The notes below the pieces were generated by a model. It made no database searches, had not been told where the DNA came from, and worked only from the letters and a program-made list of their open reading frames with translations. This document shows positions 36,068-49,800 of a stretch of 64,000 nt of DNA, piece by piece (within the stretch, counting starts at the first letter, position 1; the number at the start of each line of letters is the position of its first letter). The translations under genes were made by a program, and so were the position numbers. This DNA comes from Harmothoe impar (taxonomy: Eukaryota; Annelida; Polychaeta; Phyllodocida; Polynoidae), in the NCBI GenBank assembly GCA_947462335.1, contig OX381721.1, positions 41,318,488-41,382,487 of the forward strand, written 5' to 3'.

Positions 36068-36956
36068 AGCATGTGGACAGTTAGAAATAGTAACCGTTGT
36101 AAAGTTGATAACCCAGTGTAATATCTGCGGTGGTGGACGTGGTCATGCATGCATGATGCAGGGTCACTGGGTTGTGGCGGGGTTGGGCAGTGAACATATG
36201 CTGCGTGACCAGTCGGACGATAGGCGTTAGTAATTAAATTTATACCTCCTCGTGTTGAAGTGGTACGTTTTGAAACCGCAATGTGTATTTGGTCGTGTTT
36301 TTGTAATTGTAAAAATGAATTATTGTTTGAATAGCCTTACACAGATCTTTACTCAATTACTGTAGCATTGCATTGTCTCTCTTTTTTTTTGTAAACCAGG
36401 GGCACGATATCTTACTCGGGCGTTGTGCATTTTGATTCTAATCTACTGGCCACTTTACTATTGTGGTATGTTATTATCTTTTCGTGCCATCTCTAAGGTG
36501 GTAGTGTGAGCATATGAAAAGGGGCGTTGATTGCCGGCAATTATGTATAATCATTTTCATTGTTCTAATCAAACTGTAAGTGGCAACGAAATGCACGTCC
36601 ACTTCTCCCCTTTAGAACCTAATTAAAATGGTTTCAAAACCACGCCAATATGATGCAATTCTAATGGCGAAATTAAGATGAATTTGAATACAGTTATTAT
36701 ATCACAGTAATTATATTTGAAGAGAATTCATCGACTCTTTCTTAGAGATATTGTTCTTTAAATCCCCCTTGTGTATAAATTATCCCTTTTAATATATCTA
36801 TCACATGTGCCACTACATGTATATCGAGGAATCACAACTCTCTAGAGTATATTATACTGTTTAAAGTGAAAATGATACATATTATCTTTGGAAATCTACT
36901 TAAGTGTAATCAATGCTTCTGTGTAGCAAGTATTTTTAACCTGCATTTGAACATAC

Positions 36957-37110
36957 CTTAACATTGTTAACTATTATTCCCCTAGTCAATGCATTCATCA
37001 GAAAGAACAGTGCAACCCATGCTTTGCCATCATAGCTCTCCAGTGTCCAGACGGTTTTATTGATATTACAATCAGGGTTCTGCCCTTGCACAAGAGTCCC
37101 TCCTGGGTGC
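36957..37110 (-). CDS. Candidate internal exon, 154 nt
   Basis: Read on the minus strand, a 51-codon frame is open from an AATTCAG acceptor to a GTTAAG|gtatgt donor, phase 2 in and phase 0 out; the other two frames contain stops. It begins HPGGTLVQGQNPDCNINKTV and later has a hydrophobic run WVALFFLM. The acceptor is only moderate (a better pyrimidine tract ends 19 bases upstream at CTCCAG, but the frame is closed there). Outgoing phase matches 35074-35140 and incoming phase matches 38066-38105. I do not recognise the domain. Confidence 0.33.
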
Positions 37111-38065
37111 CTGAATTAATGATTACTTGCTGGAGGCAGGTAGAACAGTGCCTGGCTGCAGTCTCAAGTTTCATGCATATTGAAGACCTGTTCTGTTCTG
37201 TGCATGTGTTGTAAAGTTCTTCCCTCCCAATGTAATGGCAATCCTGGAGCTTGGATTCATAATGATTAATGTCAATGTTTCAAGTATCTGTATGCACTGC
37301 TAAAAAATCAGGAAGCTGTACTGATATTAATGTTGTAAATAAGAAAAATGTAATTCATTTGCGGAGAAATTGGAACATTAACTGCTTTTCTAATTTATGA
37401 ATGTATAGGAAAATATATACTATTATTCATACTGCTTGTACATGTATTATGAACTTTACTTTCTGGAATTTATACAGTGTATCGACAATGTAATATATTT
37501 CAGTTGTGAAAATGTATGAGCTTCCTAAACCTCACTTCCCTCCTAGGACTAGCAACATAAACTAGGTATATACATGGGCACTTTGAGTACTATCCAGGAA
37601 TGTCCCTTAGGGTCCGTGGGGTATTGTCAGAAAATTATCATCCTCTTAAGGGTCAGGTCAACCCCTAAGTGCTGTCCCCAACTACCCTAGTCCCACCTGG
37701 ACACCAAGTGTAATAGGCTTTACTGCTTAATGCCTCTCTACCTACAGTGTACTACAGGCCTTACGTATAGAAGCACAGGCGGCAAGGGAAAACACATAGC
37801 TCACCAAAACCTACCACCAAACCAATGATATCAAAGTAAGATATGAAGCAAATAATAAGAATTACAAAGGTGATATATTCAGTTAATGTCATGCAACCAT
37901 ACAGGAGGATTTGACCATCCATTAAATGGTTTGAATATAACATCCAAGCTTCATAATCGTATTCAAATTAAAGTCACATTTTACTTCGAACCTAGAGATT
38001 ACACTGCTGGTGAGGTAAGAGGAAAACCTTTCTGTTTGATAATATTCAGGATTGGAGCAACTTAC

Positions 38066-38105
38066 CAGGGGTTAACCATAATGGAGAGCACATACCCATA
38101 ATTTA
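38066..38105 (-). CDS. Candidate 40-nt micro-exon
   Basis: Minus-strand acceptor CTTGCATTGCATTGGAGTTAG is fair and the donor CCCCTG|gtaagttg is strong. The single open frame is phase 1 in, phase 2 out and reads NYGYVLSIMVNP. It links by phase to 46790-46897 (out 1) and 36957-37110 (in 2). Its small size makes chance a real alternative. Confidence 0.22.
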
Positions 38106-41100
38106 CTAACTCCAATGCAATGCAAGAAAGCCTACACCTTTCCCCTGATTTACCTCTGAGTATAACTTGGGGTTTAAATAATATCATAGAGATCGAGGAT
38201 GAGGTAATATAAGGTAAGACAGGGATGATGGGGGTTCACTCTTTAAGTGGAAAACAGATACAAAAGTATAGTGGAAGGGCCAGGTTGAATCTTCCCATGG
38301 CAACTTTGGGGTTAGTTTGAGGGTGTGGGCAGGTAAGGGTAGGGAGGCGGGGGTGGGGGAGGTGGTAGATAGTCCAGTTGGTTTTCTATGGGGTTTCTAA
38401 GTACAATTATGGCTGCGGTGAGGAATGTGGGAGTTTGGAGCATGCATCACCAACTGTGTGCAAGGTGTGTGGAGTGGGGGATGGGAGGGGTTGTGTCCAG
38501 TTTGCCGACCATGGAGTGGAACTAAGAAGTGAAGAGGGGAAGGTTGGGTAGGCTTAAGTAGGATATACAGACAGTTGTACCTGGAGTCCACCAAAGGCAG
38601 ATTGGGTTTGGATTAGGATGTCAGGGTTCAAGGATAGTGCACTCAAAGGGTGGGGTTTGGTTTGAAGGAGATGTTAGGCTTTAAGTGTAAGCCTAGCCAC
38701 CCCTGTATGCCCAGGCATTAGGCCCCTGTATCTGTATTTGGATGGGTGTGTCTATAACCTATATAAGGAGGACAATAACCCTGACACTAACCCAGATTAA
38801 TCCTACCTTGACCCAAACATAAATCCGCCTGGTCTTAGTATATAGGAATGTACCAAATTAGAATTGTAGATTGAACATTGGAATTTGGCATTCCCTCCAT
38901 GTCAGATATGTTTGTATTTCGTCACTGAAAAGATGTTTTTTATTACACTGTCCTGATACTATTCCAAAATGAATATATAGCTATATCATCGGTCACTGAC
39001 TATTCCCTTCCATTCTCTGGAAAATGGGGAAAGTGCTAATGGGTGCAAATGGGTGCTATTTTATCTTATTAGTTATTATTTGGAACTCTGATGTGGACAC
39101 CCTGCTCTCTCATTTCTCATTATGGAAACAACTTTTCCAGAACAAGGGCACGAGGGAAAATGGACCCGTAGTTAGTTTCAAGGGTGAGTAAAGGGCGACG
39201 GAGGTTAAGTAAACAAGACTACCCCCATGGGGATAGAGTAGTAGAAAGTGGGTGGTTATAGTAAAACCTAATTATTCTCCCACCATTAGGGAAGACGTTG
39301 ACTTATACTCTATACAATAATGTGGACAGGCAAGCTTTCTCAGTTCTCCATAAAGAATCTCCAATATGTGATACACCATAGATCTACTGTCTTTATATAA
39401 AATACCTTATTTCCCAACAATAATATAAATCACCTTTATTCAGGATTTATTCATCTGAGACATACACTATGAAATATTGAAGAGATAAGTGAAAATATTT
39501 CCTCTGTCCAGGTAGTCTTAGAAACAGTATAATCATGGTACATTAGTAGGGGCATCCTATTACCATAGGAGGGTTGCATAATAAAACTGAATAAGGAAGA
39601 CTCCCTACAATAGATAGTATAGGACGAGACCATTTCACAGACTATTATCTCTCACAGAGCTAGACCCAGATCCCCTGTCTAAAGTTGGCATCTTAGTTAA
39701 CAGGTTTTGAAATTCAAAGGGATAATGTATCTAGAGATCTTATTTGGTTCTAAAATTCATTGAAACCGACCCGACTTATGCAATATGATTGAATGACACT
39801 CGTTCAAAATAAACTACTACACTAAAGTCTTGTTCACATCACGGTTTAGTCTGAGGAAAGGGGATAGTTGAAACAGAATTACCACATTCACCCCAATGCT
39901 TAAGATGATGGTGATGATGATAATAATTCAATCTCCTTCTAAAAATTCTTTTAACCCAGATCTCACCCAAAAATAAATACTTGGGACCTAGACGTGTTTG
40001 AATCGAATGTCATAAAATACTGCATGACAAATCTACGTAGCCTCATTGTGATTTGATTTCCCTGGTATGTCAAAAGGAGGTGTTATCAAACACGTCTTGA
40101 ACACAGTGTGATCTGAACGTTTCCATTGTTAATGATCCACCTAAAAACACATCTCAGCACTATTCACACTCCAAATAACACATTGTGAACTATACATCTA
40201 GGTCCTGGAGCAAGCCTTTTCCCACGTGTTAACTCCCAGCAGTGATTCCCTGACATGCACAGGAGGTGTTTAGTACTGGATGGTTGTAGAACATGCACCT
40301 ATACCCCCCCCCCCCCCTGCCACACACCAGTTCCTACATTGTCTACCCCCCCCCCAACACATACACACCTATCTTTACAATGGTGGGAACGTGCCGTTCC
40401 GTTTGTCCCCAGGAACGCAGATAATTCAGAAGTAATACATATTTGACTATAGATTAGTCTTATATTGAAGGTTATGGGAATTTCCTTTAGAAAGGGATAC
40501 TCATGATTTCAAATATTGTTAATACACAATAGCCCTCAAACACAAAATAAAAGTGCCACAAATGTAATGCAACTAGCAATATATTATGTTTACTTGATGA
40601 TTTTACATCACCTAGGCCTATTATGTACATTCGAGTTCTCATTTGACTGCAATTTCTTTACAAAAAGCAACTATCACATTTTCACACCGCATATTAAATA
40701 TTATATTAGAACAGGTGAATATCAGCCGCAAATTCTAGCCATGCTCAGTTATCCCTATAGTTGGGCATGGCGGGAGTGCCTATATAAATCCGCCGATTAG
40801 AGAGCCCTGCGGCTGTGGGTAGAGCAGAGATTCCTCCGGGCCATCCACACCCATTGTTACCACCATATGCCCCTCTGTGTGTGTCAGAATGACAGGTATA
40901 CATGTGTATACAGTGGTTAGAGTGGTATGTGGTTTATGGGCAGTAAAGTGCAGTAAGGTACAAAGCAGGTGATACATTTAACATGGCCATGCTAAACACA
41001 CATTTGCATGTATGTGGTTGTGGTGATGGGGAGCTGGGGAGGGGTAGGACGTTTTGGGATGGGATGGGGTAGGGTTTGGGGATCAGTGTAAAATCCACAC

Positions 41101-44100
41101 ATGTCATCCACGTTACAGACCTAGTGTAGGCATGGCATGTTTGTCCTAGCATCAGTTGAGTGCAACTCTAATGTAGATAACCAAACCCTAGTTGCAATGA
41201 GAAATAATCAAAACAATCATGTCTGTAACATTATAATATCGGCATGGATTGTCACTTCTGGACATAACTTTTTAAAATGCACTACCTATAATTTAAAAGC
41301 TATGCTTATAATCAAATGTCTGGTCATTAGTCATGACTGTGGGTGATGAAAATAATGTGCAGTTTAACTATTTTTAAACATACTCAGTTTAGGGGGTTGC
41401 AATTCATATTTTCATATTATATACAGTTATGTTAAATTCACCTCAGCTTTAATACTGATAAAAATGTCATCATTATAAAGTAGGTGAACGTGTCTGGGTT
41501 GGTACATATGTATTGTATTGTACCCACACATGATATTATCATGTTGGAGGCAGGTTCTACCTACAGACACGTAACAATGGGACCTCTGTGTTTTGTCATG
41601 GGAAGTGGCAAACTTCACACAATTGTATCCCCATGCCCGCTACACCACAGGGGAAATACGTGCTATGAAACTCCACAATGGACAAATCATTGCCCAATAA
41701 CTGTAATAGATTATAAATGGCTACATCAGAATGAAACCATCAGAATAATGACTCCAGCGGGAATAAACCATTCACATGGTTAAAGCATAATATAGTATAC
41801 ATGTAATCAGTGGTAATATGTCCATGCGATAGGACATTCAAACCAACTGCGTAACTCAATATACGATTCCAATTTCTAGAATACTGAACCGAATATTCCA
41901 TGAAAATGTGTAATACAGCTTTGTAGTTTTAATGTTGAATGATATGCATTTATGTGTTGTCATTCAAAAACGAAAGTAAAAGCATGATGCCATACCCTGG
42001 TAACCCCCCTCACAAATATAATCCCCAGTAGTGACAACCCTGGCAGCCCATAGGGGGGTCATTTTCCACGTGGCTGTGTAGCTAATCAAACACAATAGCC
42101 AACCTTCAGGTACATTTTGTGACTTGGAGAACCCGGTCCCAGTAGTTGTTGTCTGGCCCTGTTTGTTTTTAACAGATGCTGGTCCTCTCACTCAACTACT
42201 GTCCTTGGAGAGTGATCTGGAAATATGCTTGGAGAGCTGCCAGCATTGTTGAAAAAGTTCGACTACCAGAAAGCCTTGTAGATACATTGTATAATCATTA
42301 AGTTTGCAATCAGACCGACCAGTTCAGTGAATTATAATATTATCGGGTTTGTAGATGATTTTTTTTTAAACAGAAGTAAAAATACCTTCAAATAATTGGC
42401 ACACGTTATTGTTGTGCATAAACAGACAGATATATATTAAGTATTGAATATGGGAGTAATTTGGTGGCGGTTTTACGGTCACATTGCAGGTGTAAAAATT
42501 AAAGGTAACTTAGAGCCAATCCATTTGTCCCAAAACCCTCTTCATGAACTAATCACAGCTTAATCAATGGCAAACACTAACGCCTTTAGACATCATTATC
42601 AATTATGATATGAATTATACTTGAAGTACTATCGATGCAGAAAATGCCCTTCACTTAGTAAAATCTCATATACATCTGATGGTGAGTCATGTCGATGGTA
42701 CAAAAGTCTGTACATGTATTTCTTACAGTGAACGCCTACAGTAGTTCTTTTTGCAATCAATATTTTATCTTATTACAATGTATTATTGAATGCCAAAGAA
42801 ACATTAGGAGAAGAGGTTTTTGATGACTCATATCTCTGAGATCTCAGGTGTGGGTTACGTCACCATCTGTCATGGCAACATGACATGAACTAAATGGCTC
42901 AGGTATGAGGGAACCTTAGAGCCCCGGCCCCTGTCATAAGGCACCATCAAAGCTACTAATAGGCTAAAGGTAGGTTAACACAGGTAAAATCTCATTTATC
43001 CATTTCTCTCAATCCCAGCCTCCCTACCCCTATGCCCCTTCACTCTCCCCACCCTACCATACAGAATAGTAGATCGCCTCTATCAACAGCCCACCACTTT
43101 ATAACCCCCCATTCTAACTCAAAATTAGACTTACTCCCTTTTACCATCGTCTTTCATGCCGCATATATACAGTCTGTACTATTGAAAGCTGGAGCTCAAT
43201 TCCCTTCCTCTCACCCATATATCACCTTATAGGTGTCTGCATACAGGTGCACTGGCGTGGGTGTTAAACATTGTATATAGTCTTTTTTTAATACAGTCAA
43301 ATAGGATCCATTTAATGCTATATTTGCCATGGTTTCCATTTCATTTTCAACAATACTCTTCATGGTTTACTTTTAATGTTTATTTAAGGACAGGAAGGAT
43401 GGTTTTGTGTCACACTTTCCTGCTTACATACTTGCATTTTTTCTATTAAATTCTTCTTTTATTCAAATGTATCTCGTTACGTTGACCTCACAGCCAAAAC
43501 AACTTTATATGTAGGACCTGATGCAAAATGAATTATTGCTAAGACATAATCTGAAATTATAAGTCTAAGGTTGTTCAGGAGAAGACCCTGATAAAGCACT
43601 TTTACCAGCGCTTCCTTTTCTTACGTTGTTTGAAGGTTTGATCCGTTGTTTTGATACACAATGTAACCATATACTTGTGTTTCTAATAATGCTGTCTTAT
43701 TTCTAAGTAAAATATACCAGGTGCAGCATGCATCCATTTTGTCAAAAGTTAAAATATATTATGCATCCATGAAAAAAGGGTTGGAACATCATTCATTAAA
43801 TCTAGTCAAACACACATCAACAGTGGCATTTCTAGCACATTGGTGTTTTTCTCCAAGGCCTTTCTTATTACAGTTCATTTAAAAAGAGTTAAAGGGGAGC
43901 TTTACCTCTCTGTGGACCTGTTGGGGATGTAACTCCAAAAGAGACAGGTACTTCAGAAGTACTAGGCATGCCTGTAGGGTGGTGGGTGAGGATTGGCCCC
44001 TTCACACTGAAGCTAACAGAGTTATAAGAATGCACAGTCCTCTTTCATTACATTCTATTATGACAGGCAGTTGCCATGTGGTCCCATAGTATAAGGTCAC

Positions 44101-46789
44101 ATTATGAGGTGGAGAGCAGACTTTCACTGGTGTCAATCAACCTGTTGAATTGTTCTTTTCCTCTTCAAGAAATGTTTTTCAATACAAGGTATGTCAAGGA
44201 TGGAGGAAGAGGGTAAAGGTAACACCCTTTAGGTGGTGATAGAACTTTTTCTCTTTCCCATTTTGAATGCAGTGAGGTAAGCAAGAGAACCTCCTAAAAC
44301 CCATGTGATATCAAGTGGCGGAATATTCATTTAGCTCCGAGGGCAAGGGGCGAGGACCTTTTCAACTCAACTATAGCAGTGATGGGTGAAAACCTTCACC
44401 CTCCCTCTCCTTAGATAAATGGACGCAATTCTGTAACTATTCCTCTCCATCTAGAAAGAATCGCCAATAGTTTTGTTGCTTTTAACCGATATAATCTGCC
44501 TTTGAATAAACTATTCCTTCTCACCTGTAAGTGTCACTATGTACTTAGACTTAAACACCCTGGTTGCTATAGGGTGTATTGATGTCTATTGACAGACCGG
44601 TATGGTATTGGTAATGATTAATAATTCAACACCAGAAGTCAAATTCTAAAAACAGATTTCCCAAAGTGGTAGAGCTATGTGGCTTTGAAATCAGCATGAA
44701 CATGCTACCTCTAGAAAAGATGAAAGATTTCTTTCACAAGCAGGTTAACCAGAATATTTACCTAAGCCTTTTAAAACCCCAAATCAAATTCAGCAGCTGA
44801 AAATATTAAGGTGATTTCATGAAGCAATCTCGTGGCTTGAATACATTATGCATGGACAACCTACCAAAACCAAAACTATTTTGAGAATCATTAAAATGGT
44901 TGATTATCGTTCTATCGGAACCAACCACAACATTGGCCTGGATGTTTAAACTACTCTATATTCCCAATATTGAAATACAGTGACAGTCATTCTAAGGCAG
45001 GATTCCAAGCATGAAATGTTATCCAATTCATTGATTGCATTTCTATCATCAAAGTGCATGTTATATCTGGACTGGTAACCCCTGTGTTTGATGACGGCAT
45101 TTGGTTAGACAATAGGTCTCAGATTTAAATAATAACGCTATGGTATTACCAGGTATTACGTTGGAGCTGCACACTTATACCCTATCATCCTATGACTCAC
45201 AAAGCAAGGTGACAATACCTGGAAATGTCCACCCCTCTCCCCCTTCCCCCCAGCATGTTCCCTTACAACATCAGTGCACTCCTTGGGCAGGCTCTATGCT
45301 GTGGTTACACGCTTCAGGTGTAACCCCTGGGGTAGAAATGCGTGGAGAGCGATGATAATAATTGACCTAGATATGATGTCATTATTGTGTCACGTCAGTA
45401 AGAGGTGGGCTCAGAGTGCAAGGTGAGTTCATGGATTGAGATTAGAGAGATATGTTTGCCTTGAGGGAATGGGGTGTTCAAGGTTATTAAAAATGGGGGG
45501 AAATGAAAGTAAAGGGGCATGCCTGAACAATGAATAAAACTTAAAGGTAGTTACTGAGGTATTCTAAAGATATTTGACGTTGACCGTCAATTATCTTAGA
45601 TTATTCACCAGACCAAGGGCATTAATAATTTAATCATGACATATAACTTTAAGCTCAGACATAATAAATATGACATGTAAATGATGTGCAAAAGCAGTGT
45701 CTATAACTCTAAAGCTAGGCAAATGGAATCACCTTGTCCTCATTTGTGACTTCTTCTTTGTCTTCAAGGTGGCCTAAATGGTTGCCAACTGTATCAGTTT
45801 GAGTACCTTTTACAGTCAAAGCCTGGGCTGATGCTGCTCTCAAGTTCATAGTATTCAAAAATAGGCGCTGTGTGGTATATGGCTTAAAGGGGCGTTCCTA
45901 TATGGTGTGTGCAATCTTCTATTTGCTATACCTAACAGTAGCTGAGGAGGACGGGTGTAGGGTCACTGGTCAATCTCATTCCTTTATCTAGAAGACACTT
46001 GGTGTTGGAACTATATTTGTACATCTTTTCATTACCTTTCTATTGACAAGTCTGAGCTCTACTTTTGCCTGTTCGCGTGACTAGGTTTAATACTAAGGTT
46101 ACATACTTGCTATCTTAGTGATTGAAAATAGGGGATCTGACCAATGACACCAGTTTTACGGCTTAGCACATAGCTTAACAGTGATATAGGATGGGGATGG
46201 ACCAGCAGCTTATCACCTCTGTATAGATTCTCAGCAATACCGAACGATTTAAATAGCGGCAGGGGGCTGGTTTTGGTCCTGAGGTATTTCTTTTATAAGG
46301 AAGGGGGCGAAGAGATGGATTCATCGCATAGTACAGTAGCAACAACTCCTAGTTAGTGTTATTTCAAAGTTTAAATTATCTTCATCGCATGTATTGTTAA
46401 AACAAAATTAAAATATGCTAAGTATTGAACTAAAAGGTGGTTACCTATGACGATACCTACAGTAGCATGCCCTTATTGTGAAACCAAGTATAATTATATA
46501 TATCAATCATATTTAATTTGGCGTTTTCTTTTTTATGTCAATTCTATAAATAAATATGGAGAAACTGAATCACAGAAAACCACTTCTCGTAACCACATAG
46601 TAATAGGGGTAGCACAGAACATGTTGAGGTATAGGGTCTCCAGGATGCACTTGGTGACTGTGGTCTAAGGCACCCAAGATCCCAATCTCTCATGCTACTG
46701 CAGAGCTATACCACAAACCGCCATATCGCCCCCCCCCCCCACACACACAAACACACACACACCTATAGGACACACATACACACCTTTAC
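38106..46789. other. Long stretch without a confident exon
   Basis: It holds a C14 run at 40304-40317 and purine-rich DNA around 38320-38580. A very pyrimidine-rich plus-strand acceptor-like tract (CCCTCTCCCCCTTCCCCCCAG region) ends near 45254, but the only nearby donor is poor. Minus-strand frames near 42002-42190 look protein-like, but phase and splice sites are ambiguous. Confidence 0.35.
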
Positions 46790-46897
46790 CATAACCTCCC
46801 TGGTAGGTGTGACATCTACACAGCCCCAGGTGTGAACAAGCCACAGGTAACCATGACAACTCTACTCTAAATAGAGATGTGACCCTATGCTCCATAC
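46790..46897 (-). CDS. Candidate internal exon, 108 nt
   Basis: Minus-strand acceptor CCGATTGTGACCACAG is followed by 108 nt and a donor, GGTTATG|gtaaagg. Only one frame is open: phase 1 in, phase 1 out, 35 codons starting MEHRVTSLFRVELSWLPVAC, rich in Cys and Gly towards its end. Its phase fits both 62694-62822 upstream and 38066-38105 downstream. An X-box-like site (46847-46860) lies inside it, which may be coincidence or an argument against coding. No family is recognised. Confidence 0.32.
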
Positions 46898-49800
46898 CTG
46901 TGGTCACAATCGGTTTGAGCACTATGGCCGGGATGGAAAGCCATTTATGTCTAATTATTATAGGAGGTACCAGGGCTTGTCTCTAGTAACAGGACCCATT
47001 TAAATTTATATAAAGATAGATTAATGTAGATTCTTGTCACCTGAAGTCTGACCTCGTCCTTCTGCCCTACTTTAACCGTGTTATGATTGAGAAATTACAT
47101 GTAGTTCAGAAACTTTTAAATAAGACAATACTTTAGGCCACATGCAGCTACCACTATCCATCCAACCTTGGCCTCTTTGACTCTTGCTTTATGATACACT
47201 CTACATGTCTCAGTACAGATGGCAATACTAATAAGACATTACGATGAGGTACCCTTCTTCATCTCTCCAAGATCTCCTTCTAGATACATCATAATGCCTG
47301 TTAATTTGACAAAGATGATTTACCTCAGGTACAGGTTCAAGGTAATAAACTGTGTCTATGTAATTTCAGTGCTAGTAAATTTTAATAGACATATTCTTGT
47401 CAAGTTGGAAGGCCATAGTTATGTAGAAGTATAGTGTAAATACCCACAGGTGGGTACTGGGGAGCTGAGATAGAGCTATGAAACCTTCTCACGCACACGG
47501 CCATTCAAAGCCACACCATGCCAACTGTGATCTATATGGGGATAGGGGAGAAAAATGGGCTGACATACCTAGGTATTGTATTGGGCTGATAAACACATCT
47601 TGTCTGCTACCCTGTTAAATATGCTAATGGTGTTTAAAACCTCCAGTGTATGTGTGAACGTGGGAATATTTTTGTGCGATAGGAGTCGGTGAATGCTGCA
47701 ATTTATAAACAGGTAGCTGTTGACAGTATGTGGACAAGTTAAGCTGTTATACGGTGACAAGACTGAGTGTTACCTCTGACTTAGGAACATTTCTTTAAAG
47801 ACGGGTAAAGGGGCATTGCCTTGAATTTCATTTTTGATCCAAATAAACTTATGAATTTATACAGCAGATATTGAAGTCCAGATAAACTCGAATTGTTCAA
47901 CCAGTTTAATGTATTTTACTTTATTTTAAGTCACTCATGCAGTGAATGCAGGTAAATATAAGTCTGAACAGTTTAGATCACTTTTCATGCCCAGTTGGGT
48001 TGACTGATAGTAGGCAAATAGGACAAGGAATGTGACTTGTTTTGTGATTTCATATTTCTCCAATGTCTGGTATCTCATTTAAACTAGCTTGAGGGGGTAC
48101 AATACTTTTGATTGCAGTCTAACTCAGACCTTTCTAGTATACTTTTATCTATGTAGTTTTGCATTTGTACACAGGAATACACTTTATTCATATAGAGATA
48201 GGAAGACAGTCACCCATACTGCATACCTACGTAGTAGTATTAGGGATTGCATAGACTGCTAGGTAACTATGGAAACAGACTACCCCTATGGATTCTGTGG
48301 TCAGTGTGTATAGCCAACACCCCCAATATCTCATCACTACCTTTACACCTTCAGTCAATAGCATTCTTCTGTAGTGAGTCCTCTCATAAGCATCGTTCAT
48401 CATTACTTTAACACAGGGGCTGAAATGTCTATTTAAATCCCTGCACTGGTGGTGCTTTTTCATGCATCTCCTTAAATTCGTCCAAATGGTAGTATGATTA
48501 CAGTTTCATACATTTCTGATATTTATTTCTGTTCAATGACTACAATGCCATACACCTATTGATATGTTCTGACTGAGTGACGTCGTTATCTATATGAAAC
48601 TGTCTAATGAAAAATGGAAAGACAGTCATTTCATTCAATAACTGGTATACTTATAATTCAACCGTAAAGTATAAGACATTATCTTACATATATAACCTGG
48701 AAATCTGGAAGTGGATAACTTTGTCAATTCTAACACACTTTGAGTGATTGGGTACATTCCTTAGCGACAGCTGACTGTGGTCAGGGGTTGGAGGTGGTTA
48801 CACCCATTCACCACCAACCCTACACAAGGGTTAGGATAACTGACAACCTGCCACCCCTATCTGATGGGCTTTGGTTTATCTTAGTTATGTACAGTAGTTA
48901 GCATTTGGACACCTCTTGAGGGTTTCATATATATAGTTTATGCACACATTAGCGTATTATATATTTTATATTTTGAATTTAACTTTGGTGTTCAAGCAGC
49001 AATTTTAGCAGTTAATTCATTTGGTGGACAGCTTAGAATAAGTGGCAACTATGATCCGAAATTTAAAAAATGACTGCATTGTATTTTTAAAGTGACCAAT
49101 GCTATCTGCGCTCTTTTCTACCCTTCTGTAATAAATCATTAGCTTCAACAGGAAGCCATAGATCTCCTTAGTCATTGATTAAATCTTGGGGATGGTCAGA
49201 CGGCGTTGCTGGAATTCCTGACCTCTGGGGTTCTGTAGTGACCCCCACAAAGCGCCTGTCACCCTGTGATCAATCAAACCTTCAGGTAAAGAAATGTCTT
49301 GTTCTGAATGTGTTAGTCATTTGTTCTGTGGAAAATACTGGACTTCTCTGGTTATTTTAGGGGTCACTTTTAGGGTAGACTAATGTCACCAAGCAAGGTA
49401 TTCAGTGATGGCCACCATCCACTGGGGAACTACATAACTTCGGTCGAATAGGGCCCAGTAGACAGTGACCATAAGAGGAAGACCAACCAGGATATCATTT
49501 TAACTACAGAAGTAGCTTCTCCTTTTTCAAATGAGATACAGCCATATCTCTTTTGGAGCTTTTGAACAGTTTCCGCCTTTCAACTACATGTTTCCTTTGT
49601 TGGTATACAAACAAAGAATAAAAAAGGAAAATAGGATGTGACGGTAGGCTGCAACTGACGTTTCACTCAATACAATACACACAAACACCAAAGGCAGAAA
49701 CGTTTCAATAAACACAAAAGAATAAAGGCTAAAAACAGGTCACTTGGTATCCAATTATAAGACGGGCGTGTGGAAACCCTAATGAGATACTTATCCAAAA

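Noticed and set aside
42002..42191. Minus-strand segment with Ig-like words (DYICEGGYQG)
   Set aside because: Two frames with different phases are open, the acceptor is unclear, and the resemblance to an immunoglobulin F strand rests on a few residues.
45180..45355. Very pyrimidine-rich plus-strand acceptor-like tract followed by an open frame
   Set aside because: The only nearby donor (CAG|gtgtaa) is poor and two frames are open, so no exon boundary can be fixed.
48227..48463. Minus-strand open frame with a gtatgc donor at its end
   Set aside because: The only long frame meets a TAG stop exactly at the donor, and the acceptor is ambiguous.
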